Of a DNA stretch of 64,000 nucleotides, positions 42,016 to 51,952 are shown in pieces; position 1 is the first letter of the stretch; each line of letters opens with the position of its first letter. The notes under the pieces were generated by a model. The model was not told where the DNA came from. It saw only the letters and a list, made by a program, of their open reading frames with translations, and ran no database searches. Origin of the DNA: UBA8106 sp964569695 (lineage in GTDB: Bacteria > Acidobacteriota > Vicinamibacteria > Vicinamibacterales > UBA823); NCBI GenBank assembly GCA_964569695.1, contig CAZMUA010000011.1:50756-114755 (forward strand), given 5' to 3'. A program made the position numbers and the translations under genes.

Positions 42016-44451
42016 ATGAGCGATCAACCTGAACTCAAGACCGTTAATGAATTAATCGGTAGCACGCAGGAATCAGAGATTCCATCCGAAGTTGCCGTGC
42101 TACCGCTTCGCGATACTGTCCTCTTTCCCAATTCATTTATTCCACTTGCGGTTGCACGCGAAAGCTCCGTTCGACTGGTCGAGGATGCCGTGAATGACGG
42201 CTCACTCATTGGCGTGTTCACACAGCGTGATGCCTCAACTGAAGAGCCTAGTCAAGACGATTTGTATCAAGTTGGGACGGCCACCCATATTCACAAGATG
42301 TTTAAGCTGCCCGATGGCAGCTTGCGTCTAATTGTCCAGGGTCTGTCGCGATTACGTCTGGTTAGTCTGACGACTGCGCATCCTTACCTTAAGGCGAATG
42401 TAGAGTCTGCAGCGGAGTTGGTAACCGAGCGCGATCATCTAGAAATTGATGCATTGCAACGCAACATTAAGACCAACTTTCAACAGGTCGTGTCGTTGTC
42501 TCCTCTGTTATCCGATGATTTACAAACACTCTCTACCAATGTTGATGAGCCTGGAAAGCTGACGGATTTTATAGCATCGAGCTTGACAACGCTAAGCACG
42601 GCGGTCAAGCAAGAAGTGTTAGAGACTCTTGATGTACATGTACGTATCGATGTGTTAAATAGGATCTTAATTAAAGAGCTTGAAGTGCTTGAACTGGGTT
42701 CAAAAATCCAATCACAGGTGCAATCTGAGGTTGGGAAGAACCAGCGTGAATATTTTCTTCGTGAACAAATGAAAGCCATCCAAAAAGAATTAGGAGAAGG
42801 TGACGATCAGGCCAAGGAAATAGAAGAAATTCGCACCAAGATTGATGCCGTTGGAATGCCAGACTCTGTTCACAAGGAAGCGGTCCGTGAACTTGATCGC
42901 TTATCAAAAATGCCAGTTGCTGCAGCCGAGTATACGGTCTCACGCACCTATTTGGATTGGCTTGTTGCCCTTCCTTGGGATAAACGTACAGAAGAGATTA
43001 TTGATCTTAAGCGTACGAAATCTGTGCTTGACAATGACCATTCGGACCTTGAGAAAGCGAAAGACCGAATTGTTGAGTATCTTGCAGTTCGTAAACTCAA
43101 CAAAGACGTTAAGAGTCCAATTTTGTGTTTTGTCGGGCCGCCTGGTGTAGGAAAAACCTCGCTGGCGAAATCTATCGCAGCATCTCTCGATCGAAAATTT
43201 GTCCGAGTATCACTTGGGGGAATGCGTGATGAGGCAGAAATTCGAGGTCATCGGAGAACCTATATTGGTGCACTGCCTGGTCAGGTTATACAGGGACTAA
43301 GAAGGGCAGAATCTAAGAATCCTGTTTTTATCCTTGATGAGATCGACAAACTGGGAGCCGATTTCAGAGGCGATCCCGCTTCGGCGTTGCTCGAAGTGTT
43401 AGACCCAGAGCAGAACAATACTTTTCGTGATCATTATTTGGACGTGCCGTTTGACCTGTCCGAAGTGCTATTTCTTACGACGGCTAACGTGCTGGACCCA
43501 GTGGCACCAGCGCTGCGTGATCGGATGGAAGTCCTTGAATTACCTGGTTACACCGAAGAAGAAAAGCTCACGATCGCACAAGAACATCTTGTCGATAAAC
43601 AGGTTGTCAATCATGGGTTGACATCTGAAAAAATCACGTTTGAGGAAGCTGCGTTACGTGAAGTAATCCGTGGGTATACCCGTGAAGCTGGTGTACGGAA
43701 CCTTGAGCGGGAAATAGGAGCATTATGTCGAAAGGTCGCACGGCGGTGGGCAGAAGGTAACGAGGTGCCCGTTTCAATCACACCGAAAGTTGTCGTTGAG
43801 ATGCTGGGCGCGCCACGATTTCATGATGAGGAAGTGTCGAATCGCACTAAGGATCCGGGTGTGGCTGTTGGTTTGGCATGGACACCAACTGGTGGCGAGG
43901 TGCTATTTGTAGAGGCTACGCTGATGTCTGGTAAGGGAGAATTGACGTTGACCGGCCAGTTGGGAGACGTGATGAGAGAATCTGCAAAAACCGCGTTGTC
44001 ATGGTTTCGCGCCAATGCCGATCCTTACGGTGTTGATCCGAAGTTTTATGAAAACAGTTCGCTTCATGTACACGTACCCTCTGGGGCTGTTCCCAAAGAC
44101 GGTCCTTCTGCTGGTGTGACTATGGCGACGGCTGTTGCCTCAAGGTTGACAAATCGCTCAGTACGGGCCGACTTGGCAATGACAGGGGAGATCACGCTAT
44201 CCGGAAACGTTCTTCCTGTTGGTGGTATTAAAGAAAAAGTGCTGGCTGCTAGGCGCCTTGGTATTACACGTGTGATCGTGCCCCAGTTGAATGAGAAGCA
44301 TATTAAAGAAGATTTGACAGAAGAACTAAGGAACGAAATGACGATTCACTATGTCTCTACCATTGAGGAAATTTTAGAGATGGCCCTTATGCCAGAAGCG
44401 CCGACTGTGCCTGCCCCTTCCGAAAAAGAACCTGAAAAGCTCAAGAAATAA
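42016..44451 (+). CDS. lon: ATP-dependent protease Lon
   Basis: 811 residues from the ATG at 42016 (GGAGAG upstream); the frame is open to a GTG at 41965. Domain order: N-terminal LON substrate domain (VLPLRDTVLFPNSFIPLAV), coiled coil (REYFLREQMKAIQKELGEGD), AAA+ module with Walker A GPPGVGKTSLAKS and Walker B PVFILDEIDKLG, sensor segment TTANVLDP, and the serine-lysine protease with PKDGPSAGVTM (catalytic Ser) and GGIKEKVLAARRLG (Lys). It degrades damaged and regulatory proteins in the cytoplasm. The C-terminal tail is Pro/Glu/Lys-rich. It is convergent with the RluD-like gene. Confidence 0.97.
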   Translation: MSDQPELKTVNELIGSTQESEIPSEVAVLPLRDTVLFPNSFIPLAVARESSVRLVEDAVNDGSLIGVFTQRDASTEEPSQDDLYQVGTATHIHKMFKLPDGSLRLIVQGLSRLRLVSLTTAHPYLKANVESAAELVTERDHLEIDALQRNIKTNFQQVVSLSPLLSDDLQTLSTNVDEPGKLTDFIASSLTTLSTAVKQEVLETLDVHVRIDVLNRILIKELEVLELGSKIQSQVQSEVGKNQREYFLREQMKAIQKELGEGDDQAKEIEEIRTKIDAVGMPDSVHKEAVRELDRLSKMPVAAAEYTVSRTYLDWLVALPWDKRTEEIIDLKRTKSVLDNDHSDLEKAKDRIVEYLAVRKLNKDVKSPILCFVGPPGVGKTSLAKSIAASLDRKFVRVSLGGMRDEAEIRGHRRTYIGALPGQVIQGLRRAESKNPVFILDEIDKLGADFRGDPASALLEVLDPEQNNTFRDHYLDVPFDLSEVLFLTTANVLDPVAPALRDRMEVLELPGYTEEEKLTIAQEHLVDKQVVNHGLTSEKITFEEAALREVIRGYTREAGVRNLEREIGALCRKVARRWAEGNEVPVSITPKVVVEMLGAPRFHDEEVSNRTKDPGVAVGLAWTPTGGEVLFVEATLMSGKGELTLTGQLGDVMRESAKTALSWFRANADPYGVDPKFYENSSLHVHVPSGAVPKDGPSAGVTMATAVASRLTNRSVRADLAMTGEITLSGNVLPVGGIKEKVLAARRLGITRVIVPQLNEKHIKEDLTEELRNEMTIHYVSTIEEILEMALMPEAPTVPAPSEKEPEKLKK

Positions 44452-44473
44452 TTGTAGCTGTCGCAAACGCTGA

Positions 44474-45457
44474 TTAAGGTGGTGAGGTAGGTTGTTTCAG
44501 CGTTGTAAGCACAAATTTCACATCCTCCGGTAGGGGGGTGCGAAATTCCATGCGTGTCCCATCACGAGGATGAGTAAAAGCTAGACTTTCTGCGTGAAGA
44601 AACGGGCGATCAAGTTGTCCAATAACGCGTAGATGGCTAGGTAGATGGCGGCGTTTACCTCCGTAGAGTGGGTCAGCAACGACAGGATGTCCAATGGCTT
44701 TCATATGAACTCGAATCTGATGGGTACGCCCCGTCGTGATAGCGACACGGACTAGCGTGACACCTTTGAATGGTTCCACCGAGATGATTTTGGTGATCGC
44801 AGTTCGTACCCGGCGTCCTCGGATCGACATCCGTTTGCGCTGCACGCTATCTCGGCCGATTGGCAACTCGATTCGTTTGCCGGCCTGCACTTGACCCCAC
44901 ACAAGCGCTACGTACTCTTTATTAATCTCACGGTCACGAAATTGACGACTCAATTCTCGATGTGCCTGATCGTGCTTGGCGACAACCATAACGCCTGACG
45001 TACCTCGGTCTAAACGGTGCACGATGCCAGGTCGTTCTTCGCCGCCTACACCACTTAAATCCGTAACATGATGGAGTAAAGCATTGACTAAGGTTCCGGC
45101 CGTGTGCCCAGCTGATGGATGAACAACCATACCGGCTGGTTTATCAACGACGACGATGTCAGGATCTTCGTGGATAATCGTAATCGGCAGGGCTTCTGCT
45201 TTCGGTATTGCTTTAACTGTGGGAGGTACTGTGAGCAACACGGTTGCACCTTGTTGCACTGCAGAACTCGATTTCAGCACCTTACCATTGACCTGTGCTC
45301 GACCCTGTCTGATCAGCCGTTGGATTTGAGCGCGAGAAAATGTTGGTAGTAATGCAGCGAGCACAAGGTCAACTCTGTCATGAGCGTAATCATCAGGTAC
45401 TGGCAACTCAAGAACGTACTGACTAGTCGACATTTCATCCAATAGATCGCTTCTCAT
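44474..45457 (-). CDS. RluD-like 23S rRNA pseudouridine synthase
   Basis: 327 residues. An S4 RNA-binding domain (FSRAQIQRLIRQGRAQVNGKV) at about 36-100 is followed by the catalytic RluA/RluD core: GIVHRLDRGTSGVMVVAKHD with the catalytic Asp, then KEYVALVWG, TGRTHQIRVHMKAIGHPVVADPLYG and HAESLAFTHP. The family isomerises uridines in 23S rRNA (RluD: 1911, 1915, 1917). A Met eight residues in (MSTSQYV) may be the true start. It ends the minus-strand operon ileS-lspA-lgt. Confidence 0.92.
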   Translation of the reverse strand: MRSDLLDEMSTSQYVLELPVPDDYAHDRVDLVLAALLPTFSRAQIQRLIRQGRAQVNGKVLKSSSAVQQGATVLLTVPPTVKAIPKAEALPITIIHEDPDIVVVDKPAGMVVHPSAGHTAGTLVNALLHHVTDLSGVGGEERPGIVHRLDRGTSGVMVVAKHDQAHRELSRQFRDREINKEYVALVWGQVQAGKRIELPIGRDSVQRKRMSIRGRRVRTAITKIISVEPFKGVTLVRVAITTGRTHQIRVHMKAIGHPVVADPLYGGKRRHLPSHLRVIGQLDRPFLHAESLAFTHPRDGTRMEFRTPLPEDVKFVLTTLKQPTSPP

Positions 45458-45495
45458 AGGCTACGCGGAATCTTCACCTACCGAAACGTGAAGCT

Positions 45496-46311
45496 TTACG
45501 CTGTTTGGGTGCGACGTCCTCTTGTAGAAGGGATGTCTGGACTATTTGTTCTGAATAGATAGATCAGCATCAGGCTACCAAGTGGAACGAGCAAAGCCGC
45601 AATAAATTGCGACGTGGACAGAAGATCGAACACCATGCCTCTTGGATCTCCACGGTAAAACTCAATCGCAAATCTTGAGAGACCATACAAAACGATGTAC
45701 AACCAGAATGTGCGACCGGCAAATCTCGATCCTTTTCGTTCAGTCCCGATTAGGATGAGTAAGATAGCAAACTCCGCAAACGATTCATAAAGTTGTGTCG
45801 GGTGCAGAAGGGTGTTCAGGGGAGTCCCGACATTGGCTGCCGCAAACGTATTTGTAAAGGTGATGCCCCAAGGCAGATTGGTGGGGCTGCCGTAACAGCA
45901 ACCGGCCATTAAACACCCAAGACGGCCCACTGCATGGCCAAGTGCAATTCCAGGCGCGAATGCGTCACACACATTCCAAGTGTTCATTCGGTGTTTCTTG
46001 AGGAACCAGAAAGCAACGATCACCGATACAAGTAGACCCCCGTAAAAAACTCCACCTGATCTAATCAATGATAAGAATTGAGTTGAACTACTTGTGTAGT
46101 AGTCAAAATCTACAATCAACAGCATCGCCTTCGCGCCCACGAGGGCACTGATAATAATGTAGATACCAAGGTCCATCATTTTATTGGCATCTAAGCCTCG
46201 ACTTTGAGATCGTACTAGTGCGAGTTTTAGGCCGACAAGATAAGCGGCGGCCAAAAGGACACCATAGGAATAAATTGCGAGGGGACCCAACTCCAGCAAT
46301 CTGGGATACAT
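45496..46311 (-). CDS. lgt: Prolipoprotein diacylglyceryl transferase
   Basis: 271 residues, about seven membrane segments. Lgt attaches diacylglycerol to the lipobox Cys of prolipoproteins in the inner membrane. The signature HAVGRLGCLMAGCCYG contains the essential His and Arg of the H-G-R-x-G-N/C motif; FYGGLLVSVIVAFW and HPTQLYES are also seen. It starts 1 bp after the lspA stop, which joins the two maturation steps in one transcript. The window contains several proteins with lipoboxes that would be its substrates. Confidence 0.95.
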   Translation of the reverse strand: MYPRLLELGPLAIYSYGVLLAAAYLVGLKLALVRSQSRGLDANKMMDLGIYIIISALVGAKAMLLIVDFDYYTSSSTQFLSLIRSGGVFYGGLLVSVIVAFWFLKKHRMNTWNVCDAFAPGIALGHAVGRLGCLMAGCCYGSPTNLPWGITFTNTFAAANVGTPLNTLLHPTQLYESFAEFAILLILIGTERKGSRFAGRTFWLYIVLYGLSRFAIEFYRGDPRGMVFDLLSTSQFIAALLVPLGSLMLIYLFRTNSPDIPSTRGRRTQTA

Positions 46312-46312
46312 G

Positions 46313-46837
46313 TCACTCCGATTCTATTGTGTCTAATAGCAGTAATGCCGCACCAATTGTAATTGTAGCGTCTGCAATGTTGAACGCCCAGAAATGATAT
46401 GTTCCCCAAAAGACATCAATAAAGTCTGTAACATATCCGGTGCTGGCTCGGTCAATGAGATTGCCGATTGCTCCTCCAACGATGAGCGCAAATCCTATTC
46501 GTGCAAAATTACCTTGCGGGTTCGTGTTGTAGGCGTACAAGGTCAGCACCACCAGTGCTAGGAGGGCGATGCCGACCATTATTGATGTTTTGAACGGAAA
46601 ATCGACTGTATTCAGAATACCGAACGCCGCACCGGTATTACGAACGTGAGTGATATTCAAGAAGCCTGGAATCAAATTGACACTGTTATGGAGAGGTATC
46701 AGTTGATGCACGAAGACTTTTGTTGCGTAATCAAGCAGTATCGTGCTCGCGACTATAATGAACGAAATAAGGTTGAAATGCTGAAACAATTGGCTGAATA
46801 CTGACCAGCGAGTAGGCTTGAGAATGTTGTTTAACAT
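46313..46837 (-). CDS. lspA: Lipoprotein signal peptidase (signal peptidase II)
   Basis: 174 residues, four hydrophobic helices. LspA is an aspartic protease that cleaves the signal peptide in front of the lipidated Cys. Both catalytic Asp motifs are present: IGNLIDRASTGYVTDFIDVFWG and AFNIADATITIGAALLL, preceded by RNTGAAFGIL. The N-terminus is about 15 residues longer than in E. coli. It lies 15 bp after ileS and 1 bp before lgt. Confidence 0.96.
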   Translation of the reverse strand: MLNNILKPTRWSVFSQLFQHFNLISFIIVASTILLDYATKVFVHQLIPLHNSVNLIPGFLNITHVRNTGAAFGILNTVDFPFKTSIMVGIALLALVVLTLYAYNTNPQGNFARIGFALIVGGAIGNLIDRASTGYVTDFIDVFWGTYHFWAFNIADATITIGAALLLLDTIESE

Positions 46838-46852
46838 TGGTTTAAGGGTACT

Positions 46853-49669
46853 TTACTGGTTTTTTAACATTTCCACACACCGAGTACATAGGCCTTCTAC
46901 TTCGGCTGTGACTGCGACGTTTGACACGTAGCGCCAACAACGTTCACAGCGTGTTCCTTCGGCTCGTTCGACCTGCAATTGGAACGCTTCGCCAGAAACT
47001 TGGCCGGCTGGAATGTCATCATTGTTTTTAGTCACTTTAAGATGAGCGTCAGACTCAAGGCGAACTTGTGCAATGAATAATGTATCGAGCACTTCACGGT
47101 ATTGTTCTAGCAGTGCCAATGTCTCTCCACCTGCGGTCACATGGACCAGAGCTTCCAACGACGTACCAACAACTTTTTGTTTTCGAAGCTTTTCGATTTC
47201 GACATTGGCAACTTCTCGCATCTTGATTAGACGATTCCAACGGTCGATGAGTTGCTGGTCATGCCATTGTCCAACGTTGTCTTGAAAATCAGCCAGATGT
47301 ACTGAGCTACTTCGCTGGCCTGGCAGGACACCCCAGTAATCATCAGCAGTGACTGGCAGAATTGGTGCAATGAGACGAGCGATTCCGTCGGCAATGTGAT
47401 AGATGGCAGTTTGCGTCGAGCGACGTGCCGGATGGTTGTTGCTGTATGTATAAAGTAAATCCTTAGAAATATCGATATAGAAGGCACTGACATCAACTGT
47501 AAGAAAGGTATTAAGTGTATGAAAAATTGTCTGATAATCGTATCGAGAATAGGCTTCAGTAATCTTGCTGGCCGTATCAGCGTACCTGGCTAACACGTAC
47601 CGATCAATTTCCCGCAATTGTTTTGTTGCAACGAGGTCCGTCTCGGGATCGAAGTCTGAGAGATTACCTGCGAGGATACGTAGCGTGTTGCGGATCTTAC
47701 GGTAGGCTTCGACGATTCTCGCAAGGATTTCTTCACCAATGCGCATGTCTTCACGGTAATCAACAGCTGCAACCCAAAGTCGAAGAATTTCAGCTCCGCT
47801 CTGGTCGATCACCGCTTGTGGTGCAATGTTGTTGCCGAGGGACTTGGACATCTTTCTTCCATCTTCAGCAACAACAAATCCATGCGTAATAACTTGCTCG
47901 TACGGAGCGGCGTCTCTCGTTCCAAGTCCGACGAGCAGTGAACTATGAAACCATCCACGGTACTGATCACTGCCTTCCAGGTATGCAGTAGCCGGCCATC
48001 CAAGATCGCGTTGTTCAAGTACTGCTTCGTGACTTGACCCTGAGTCGAACCAGACGTCGAGAATGTCACGTTCGCGTTTAAATTCCTGTCCTCCACAACC
48101 CGTGCATTTCAGATTCGATGGCAAGAATTCCTTCAGATCTCGTTCGTACCAGGCGTCAGCACCATAACGCTCGAAGACATTTGCTGCGGATTCAATGAGT
48201 TCAGTTGTCAGAGTAGCTTCATTGCAAGCAGTGCAATATAACGCTGGGATGGGTACACCCCAGGACCGCTGGCGTGAAATACACCAATCAGGTCTGGCGG
48301 CCAGCATATTGTGAATTCGGTCTTGGCCCCAGTTTGGAAACCATTGCACTTTAGAGACAGCATCAAGTGCACGGGCACGTAGTTCCCGTGTTTCCATCGC
48401 AATGAACCATTGTGGGGTCGCCAGAAAAATTACGGGCGTATGACATCGCCAACAATGAGGATACGAGTGCTCAAATGTATCCCGATGCCAAAGGCGGCCA
48501 TTTGCCGATAAAGCCTCTTCAATTTTTCCATTGGCCTCGAAGACTTGTAGGCCGGCAAACAACTCGACCTCGTCAGTGAAATGTCCAGTGGGATCAACCG
48601 GGGCATAGGTTGGGAGTTTGTATCGTACACCAGTGTTGAAGTCGTCCGCACCGTGCCCTGGAGCAGTATGTACAACCCCAGTACCCTGCTCAAGGGTCAC
48701 GTAGTCGCCAAGGACCCCGACTGATTCGCGATCGTAGAGAGGGTGCTGAAATTGAAGACCTTCAAGATGACGCCCTTTGATGGTCGCAAGACGTTTTGTG
48801 AGCGATCGACCAATCTCATTGCTGATTCTCTCTGCAAGGCTGTCGGCTACAAGGATCGCGGTACCGTCCATATCGTAAATCCCGTAGTCGAAATTAGGGT
48901 GAAACGCCAGCGCAAGATTTGAGGGAATGGTCCATGGCGTTGTCGTCCAAATAAGTGCCGACAGTTTTTGATCTGCGAGAGCTGGTAGGCGAGTTGTTAA
49001 GGTGGCGGAGCTTTCTTCCGTAAGTGGAAACTCCACATAGATCGATGGAGAGGCGTGTTGGCTGTACTCGACTTCCGCATCTGCCAGAGCGGTTCGACAG
49101 TGAGTACACCAATGTACTGGTTTCTTGCCTCGATAAACCATATCCTTTTCGACAAAACGACCGAGAGCGCGCACGATGGCCGCTTGGTATGGGTATGCCA
49201 TTGTCAAATATGGTTCTGACCACGTACCTAGGACGCCAAGTCGTTTAAATTCTTCACGCTGGAGATTTACGTAGTTCTCAGCGTACTTACGGCAAGCTCT
49301 ACGAATATCAGCCACACTCATACTGCGCTTCTTTGAACCTAGCTCACGATCTACGTTGAGCTCAATTGGCAGACCATGACAGTCCCAGCCTGGAACGTAG
49401 GGACTATCGAATCCAGCCATCGTTTTCGATTTGACGATAAAGTCCTTCAAAATTTTGTTTAAAGCCGTTCCAATGTGAATGTGGCCATTTGCATATGGTG
49501 GGCCATCGTGAAGGACAAATCTTGGCGCGCCGGCTCGGCGAGCTCTAATCTGCTCGTAGAGTTTCATCGAATCCCAGCGGGCAATTGCGGCCGGTTCAGC
49601 AGTCTGCAAGCTGGCTTTCATCGAAAAGGCAGTCTTAGGCAGGTTAAGTGTCGATTTCCAATTCGGCAT
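46853..49669 (-). CDS. ileS: Isoleucyl-tRNA synthetase
   Basis: 938 residues, the bacterial eubacterial-type IleRS with C-terminal zinc finger. The HIGH motif is seen as GHIHIGTALNKILKDF near residue 67 and KMSKS in GRKMSKSLGNN near residue 600. The editing domain (TTPWTIPSNLALAFHPNFD, GTGVVHTAPGHGADDFNTG) and the GWDCHGLPIE segment are intact. The C-terminal zinc ligands are CERCW and CTRC. It heads the ileS-lspA-lgt-rluD-like run. No upstream T-box was recognised; the upstream 200 bp run into a scaffold gap. Confidence 0.97.
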   Translation of the reverse strand: MPNWKSTLNLPKTAFSMKASLQTAEPAAIARWDSMKLYEQIRARRAGAPRFVLHDGPPYANGHIHIGTALNKILKDFIVKSKTMAGFDSPYVPGWDCHGLPIELNVDRELGSKKRSMSVADIRRACRKYAENYVNLQREEFKRLGVLGTWSEPYLTMAYPYQAAIVRALGRFVEKDMVYRGKKPVHWCTHCRTALADAEVEYSQHASPSIYVEFPLTEESSATLTTRLPALADQKLSALIWTTTPWTIPSNLALAFHPNFDYGIYDMDGTAILVADSLAERISNEIGRSLTKRLATIKGRHLEGLQFQHPLYDRESVGVLGDYVTLEQGTGVVHTAPGHGADDFNTGVRYKLPTYAPVDPTGHFTDEVELFAGLQVFEANGKIEEALSANGRLWHRDTFEHSYPHCWRCHTPVIFLATPQWFIAMETRELRARALDAVSKVQWFPNWGQDRIHNMLAARPDWCISRQRSWGVPIPALYCTACNEATLTTELIESAANVFERYGADAWYERDLKEFLPSNLKCTGCGGQEFKRERDILDVWFDSGSSHEAVLEQRDLGWPATAYLEGSDQYRGWFHSSLLVGLGTRDAAPYEQVITHGFVVAEDGRKMSKSLGNNIAPQAVIDQSGAEILRLWVAAVDYREDMRIGEEILARIVEAYRKIRNTLRILAGNLSDFDPETDLVATKQLREIDRYVLARYADTASKITEAYSRYDYQTIFHTLNTFLTVDVSAFYIDISKDLLYTYSNNHPARRSTQTAIYHIADGIARLIAPILPVTADDYWGVLPGQRSSSVHLADFQDNVGQWHDQQLIDRWNRLIKMREVANVEIEKLRKQKVVGTSLEALVHVTAGGETLALLEQYREVLDTLFIAQVRLESDAHLKVTKNNDDIPAGQVSGEAFQLQVERAEGTRCERCWRYVSNVAVTAEVEGLCTRCVEMLKNQ

Positions 49670-49871
49670 TAGGCGTTTCGTCGAGAATAGTGATTGTCGC
49701 CCAGACAGTTGACCGGGGCACTTCCGTATACTTATTCATTGTAGTGCAAGTTACGCGTCTCATTACGCAGTTGACCAATACTCGACTTGTATAATGCTCC
49801 TGTGACTCGAAGTATTGACAGCAACAGATTTCTAAGAGGCAACTACGGTCTCAACTAGGACTCCGTGAGGG

Positions 49872-49881
49872 NNNNNNNNNN
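49872..49881. other. Assembly gap (10 N)
   Basis: Ten unknown bases join two contigs. The true distance and even adjacency of the two sides are not established by the sequence. The 200 bp between ileS and the gap contain no gene that I can support. Confidence 0.99.
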
Positions 49882-49883
49882 CG

Positions 49884-50717
49884 ATGGAATATCAAGATTT
49901 AACATCACTAGAAGAATTTCGATCGGTGGTGGAGTTGGAAAAGCAGGTTTGGGAATACACGGACGCGGAAGATGTTGTGCCTGTTCCCATTCTAGCGGTG
50001 AACGTTAAACGCGGGGGCATACTGATTGGAGCGTTTGATGAAAGTCGCGAAATGGTGGGTTTCGTTTATTCGTTGCCCGGGGTCCGCCGCGGTCAGTTAA
50101 CGCAGTGGTCCCACATGCTTGGAGTCCTTGAACATCACCGCAGTGCAGGAATTGGAAAAGAGTTGAAGTTCCAGCAGCGAGTACGCGCATTACAAATGGG
50201 GGTTGATCTAATCGAGTGGACATTCGATCCCTTGCAAGCGATGAACGCCCATCTGAATTTTTGCAAACTGGGTGTTATTGTTTCGGAATACAAAGAGAAT
50301 ATTTATGGGGAATCCAGTAGTCCTCTGCATTCTGGCACGCCAACAGATCGCCTGATCGCTGAATGGTGGGTTAGGACCGAACGGGTGGAGCAGTTAGTCG
50401 CTGGCAGCGAGCGACCTGCGAATTCCAAAGCAGCTGTAGTACCTAATGAATTCCTAAATGAAACGGAAGTTGTCGACGGATGGTTAGCCTGTAAGGATGT
50501 GAATCTCCAGTCTGGTTCGACTGAACTTCATTTGGAGATTCCAAGAGACTTCAGCAATATGCAGGTTCAAGTGCCTGAACTAGCGAAACATTGGAGGATG
50601 ACCGTTCGAGAACTGTTCAAAACCTACTTCAGTCAGGGTTATTTGGCGGTTGACTTCGTGCTCGATCGAGTTGCAGGTCGAGGTTGGTATGTACTACGAC
50701 GATCTGAAGAACGGTAA
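49884..50717 (+). CDS. GNAT-superfamily N-acetyltransferase (COG3375-like)
   Basis: 277 residues. The acetyl-CoA site is the GVLEHHRSAGIGKELK segment (R/QxxGxG/A) near residue 85, followed by MGVDLIEWTFDPLQAMNAHLNFCKLG and YGESSSPLH, which are typical of the predicted acetyltransferases of COG3375. Substrate unknown. The first Met lies 2 bp after the N gap, so the N-terminus may be missing a few residues, although VELEKQVWEY at residues 16-25 is at the expected distance. The C-terminal 90 residues form a separate, less conserved domain. Confidence 0.85.
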   Translation: MEYQDLTSLEEFRSVVELEKQVWEYTDAEDVVPVPILAVNVKRGGILIGAFDESREMVGFVYSLPGVRRGQLTQWSHMLGVLEHHRSAGIGKELKFQQRVRALQMGVDLIEWTFDPLQAMNAHLNFCKLGVIVSEYKENIYGESSSPLHSGTPTDRLIAEWWVRTERVEQLVAGSERPANSKAAVVPNEFLNETEVVDGWLACKDVNLQSGSTELHLEIPRDFSNMQVQVPELAKHWRMTVRELFKTYFSQGYLAVDFVLDRVAGRGWYVLRRSEER

Positions 50718-50732
50718 GGGCGCGCTTCTCAG

Positions 50733-51101
50733 CTAGCCTGGAGGCCAAGTGAGCGAACGTCCGCCAAGTAAGTGCAAGTGGATGTGAAACACCGTCTGAC
50801 CTGCGCCCTGATTACAATTGAATACCGTACGATATCCATCGCTAGAAATTCCACGTTCTCTAGCAATTATGGCTGCCCGTCTGATCATTTCGCCAACGAG
50901 CCCGTCATCGTCCTCGCGAAGATCATTTAATGTTGCAATATGTTGGCGTGGAACGATAAGTACATGCGTTGGCGCTTGTGGATTAATATCGTTGAATACT
51001 ACAAGTTGACTGTCTTGATAGACGAAAGCCGTGGGTAATTCACCAGCAATAATTCGACAGAACAGGCATTCAGGCATAGTTGTATTTGACATAAAGATCA
51101 T
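50733..51101 (-). CDS. HIT-family protein (HinT-like)
   Basis: 122 residues. The zinc-type N-terminus CLFCRIIAGELPTAFVYQD and the catalytic triad motif HIHLHLLGGR are the HinT pattern; VFNDINPQAPTHVLIVPRQHI is also conserved. HinT hydrolyses AMP/GMP-lysine-like phosphoramidates in the cytoplasm. Starts at Met1 (51101) or at Met4/Met9 are possible; Met1 overlaps the prmC stop as ATGA. It is the last gene of the minus-strand thiD-to-hinT run. Confidence 0.93.
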   Translation of the reverse strand: MIFMSNTTMPECLFCRIIAGELPTAFVYQDSQLVVFNDINPQAPTHVLIVPRQHIATLNDLREDDDGLVGEMIRRAAIIARERGISSDGYRTVFNCNQGAGQTVFHIHLHLLGGRSLTWPPG

Positions 51102-51952
51102 CGTCGGCGGAGAACGGCAACGCGTGGAAGCGTCTGGAGATCATGGACAACGTTGACCAGTTCAAGATTCTCATGCTCTTCTATGAGTGCTTTAACTCCG
51201 TTCAACTGACCAAATCCAAACTCAAAAAATAGCCAACCTTTTCGTGCTAACTTGATTTCACTTTGGGAAAGGAGCGCTCGAAATCCTTCCAAGCCGTCCA
51301 TGCCGCCGTTTAGTGCTACCCCGGGCTCATAATTTCGAACTTCCGACTGAAGGTCCGTGAGATGATTCGTCGGAATATATGGTGGATTTGAGACAATAAC
51401 CTCAATTGACTCTTCCACGCCAGCTAGGAAACTGGTATGACGGCACTCAATGCGACCCGCCAGGTCGTTTTTGGCGATGTTCCTCTTTGCGATCTCAATA
51501 GCAGCACGCGACACATCGGTGGCTAGAACCTGAGCATTTGGAAATTCAGTCGCCAGTGAAACAGCTAAACATCCACTTCCTGTTCCGACATCTACAATTC
51601 GAAACGAAGCTGTACGATCTGGGATCGTATCGAGGACAGTCTTTACGATGATTTCGGTCTCTGGCCGAGGAATCAAAACTCCTTCGGAGACGTCAAATTG
51701 AAGACTCCAGAATTCTCTAGTACCCGTTATAAAAGCAAGCGGCTCACGACGTTCACGACGAGCTATCAGGTTTTCAAAGCAAGAATCAAATGAGAGATGC
51801 GGCACATTGTGACGGTGTGACAAATAATGCGCCCGATTCCATCCGAGTACGTGTCGGGCAAGGACTTCGGCGTCAATTTCAGCGTTGCAGGTTTCGATAC
51901 CAGCGTGTTCCAAGCGTGAGCGCGCAGCTACGACATGTTCATGAATTGTCAT
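51098..51952 (-). CDS. prmC: Release factor N5-glutamine methyltransferase PrmC
   Basis: 284 residues. N-terminal helical domain, then a Rossmann-type methyltransferase with VDVGTGSGCLAVSLA (SAM loop) and the catalytic NPPY in VSNPPYIP, followed by EPGVALNGGMDGLEGFR. It methylates the Gln of the GGQ loop in class I release factors. Its ATG shares one base with the prfA stop (TAATG), so the enzyme and its substrate are translationally coupled, the usual prfA-prmC pairing. Confidence 0.96.
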   Translation of the reverse strand: MTIHEHVVAARSRLEHAGIETCNAEIDAEVLARHVLGWNRAHYLSHRHNVPHLSFDSCFENLIARRERREPLAFITGTREFWSLQFDVSEGVLIPRPETEIIVKTVLDTIPDRTASFRIVDVGTGSGCLAVSLATEFPNAQVLATDVSRAAIEIAKRNIAKNDLAGRIECRHTSFLAGVEESIEVIVSNPPYIPTNHLTDLQSEVRNYEPGVALNGGMDGLEGFRALLSQSEIKLARKGWLFFEFGFGQLNGVKALIEEHENLELVNVVHDLQTLPRVAVLRRR

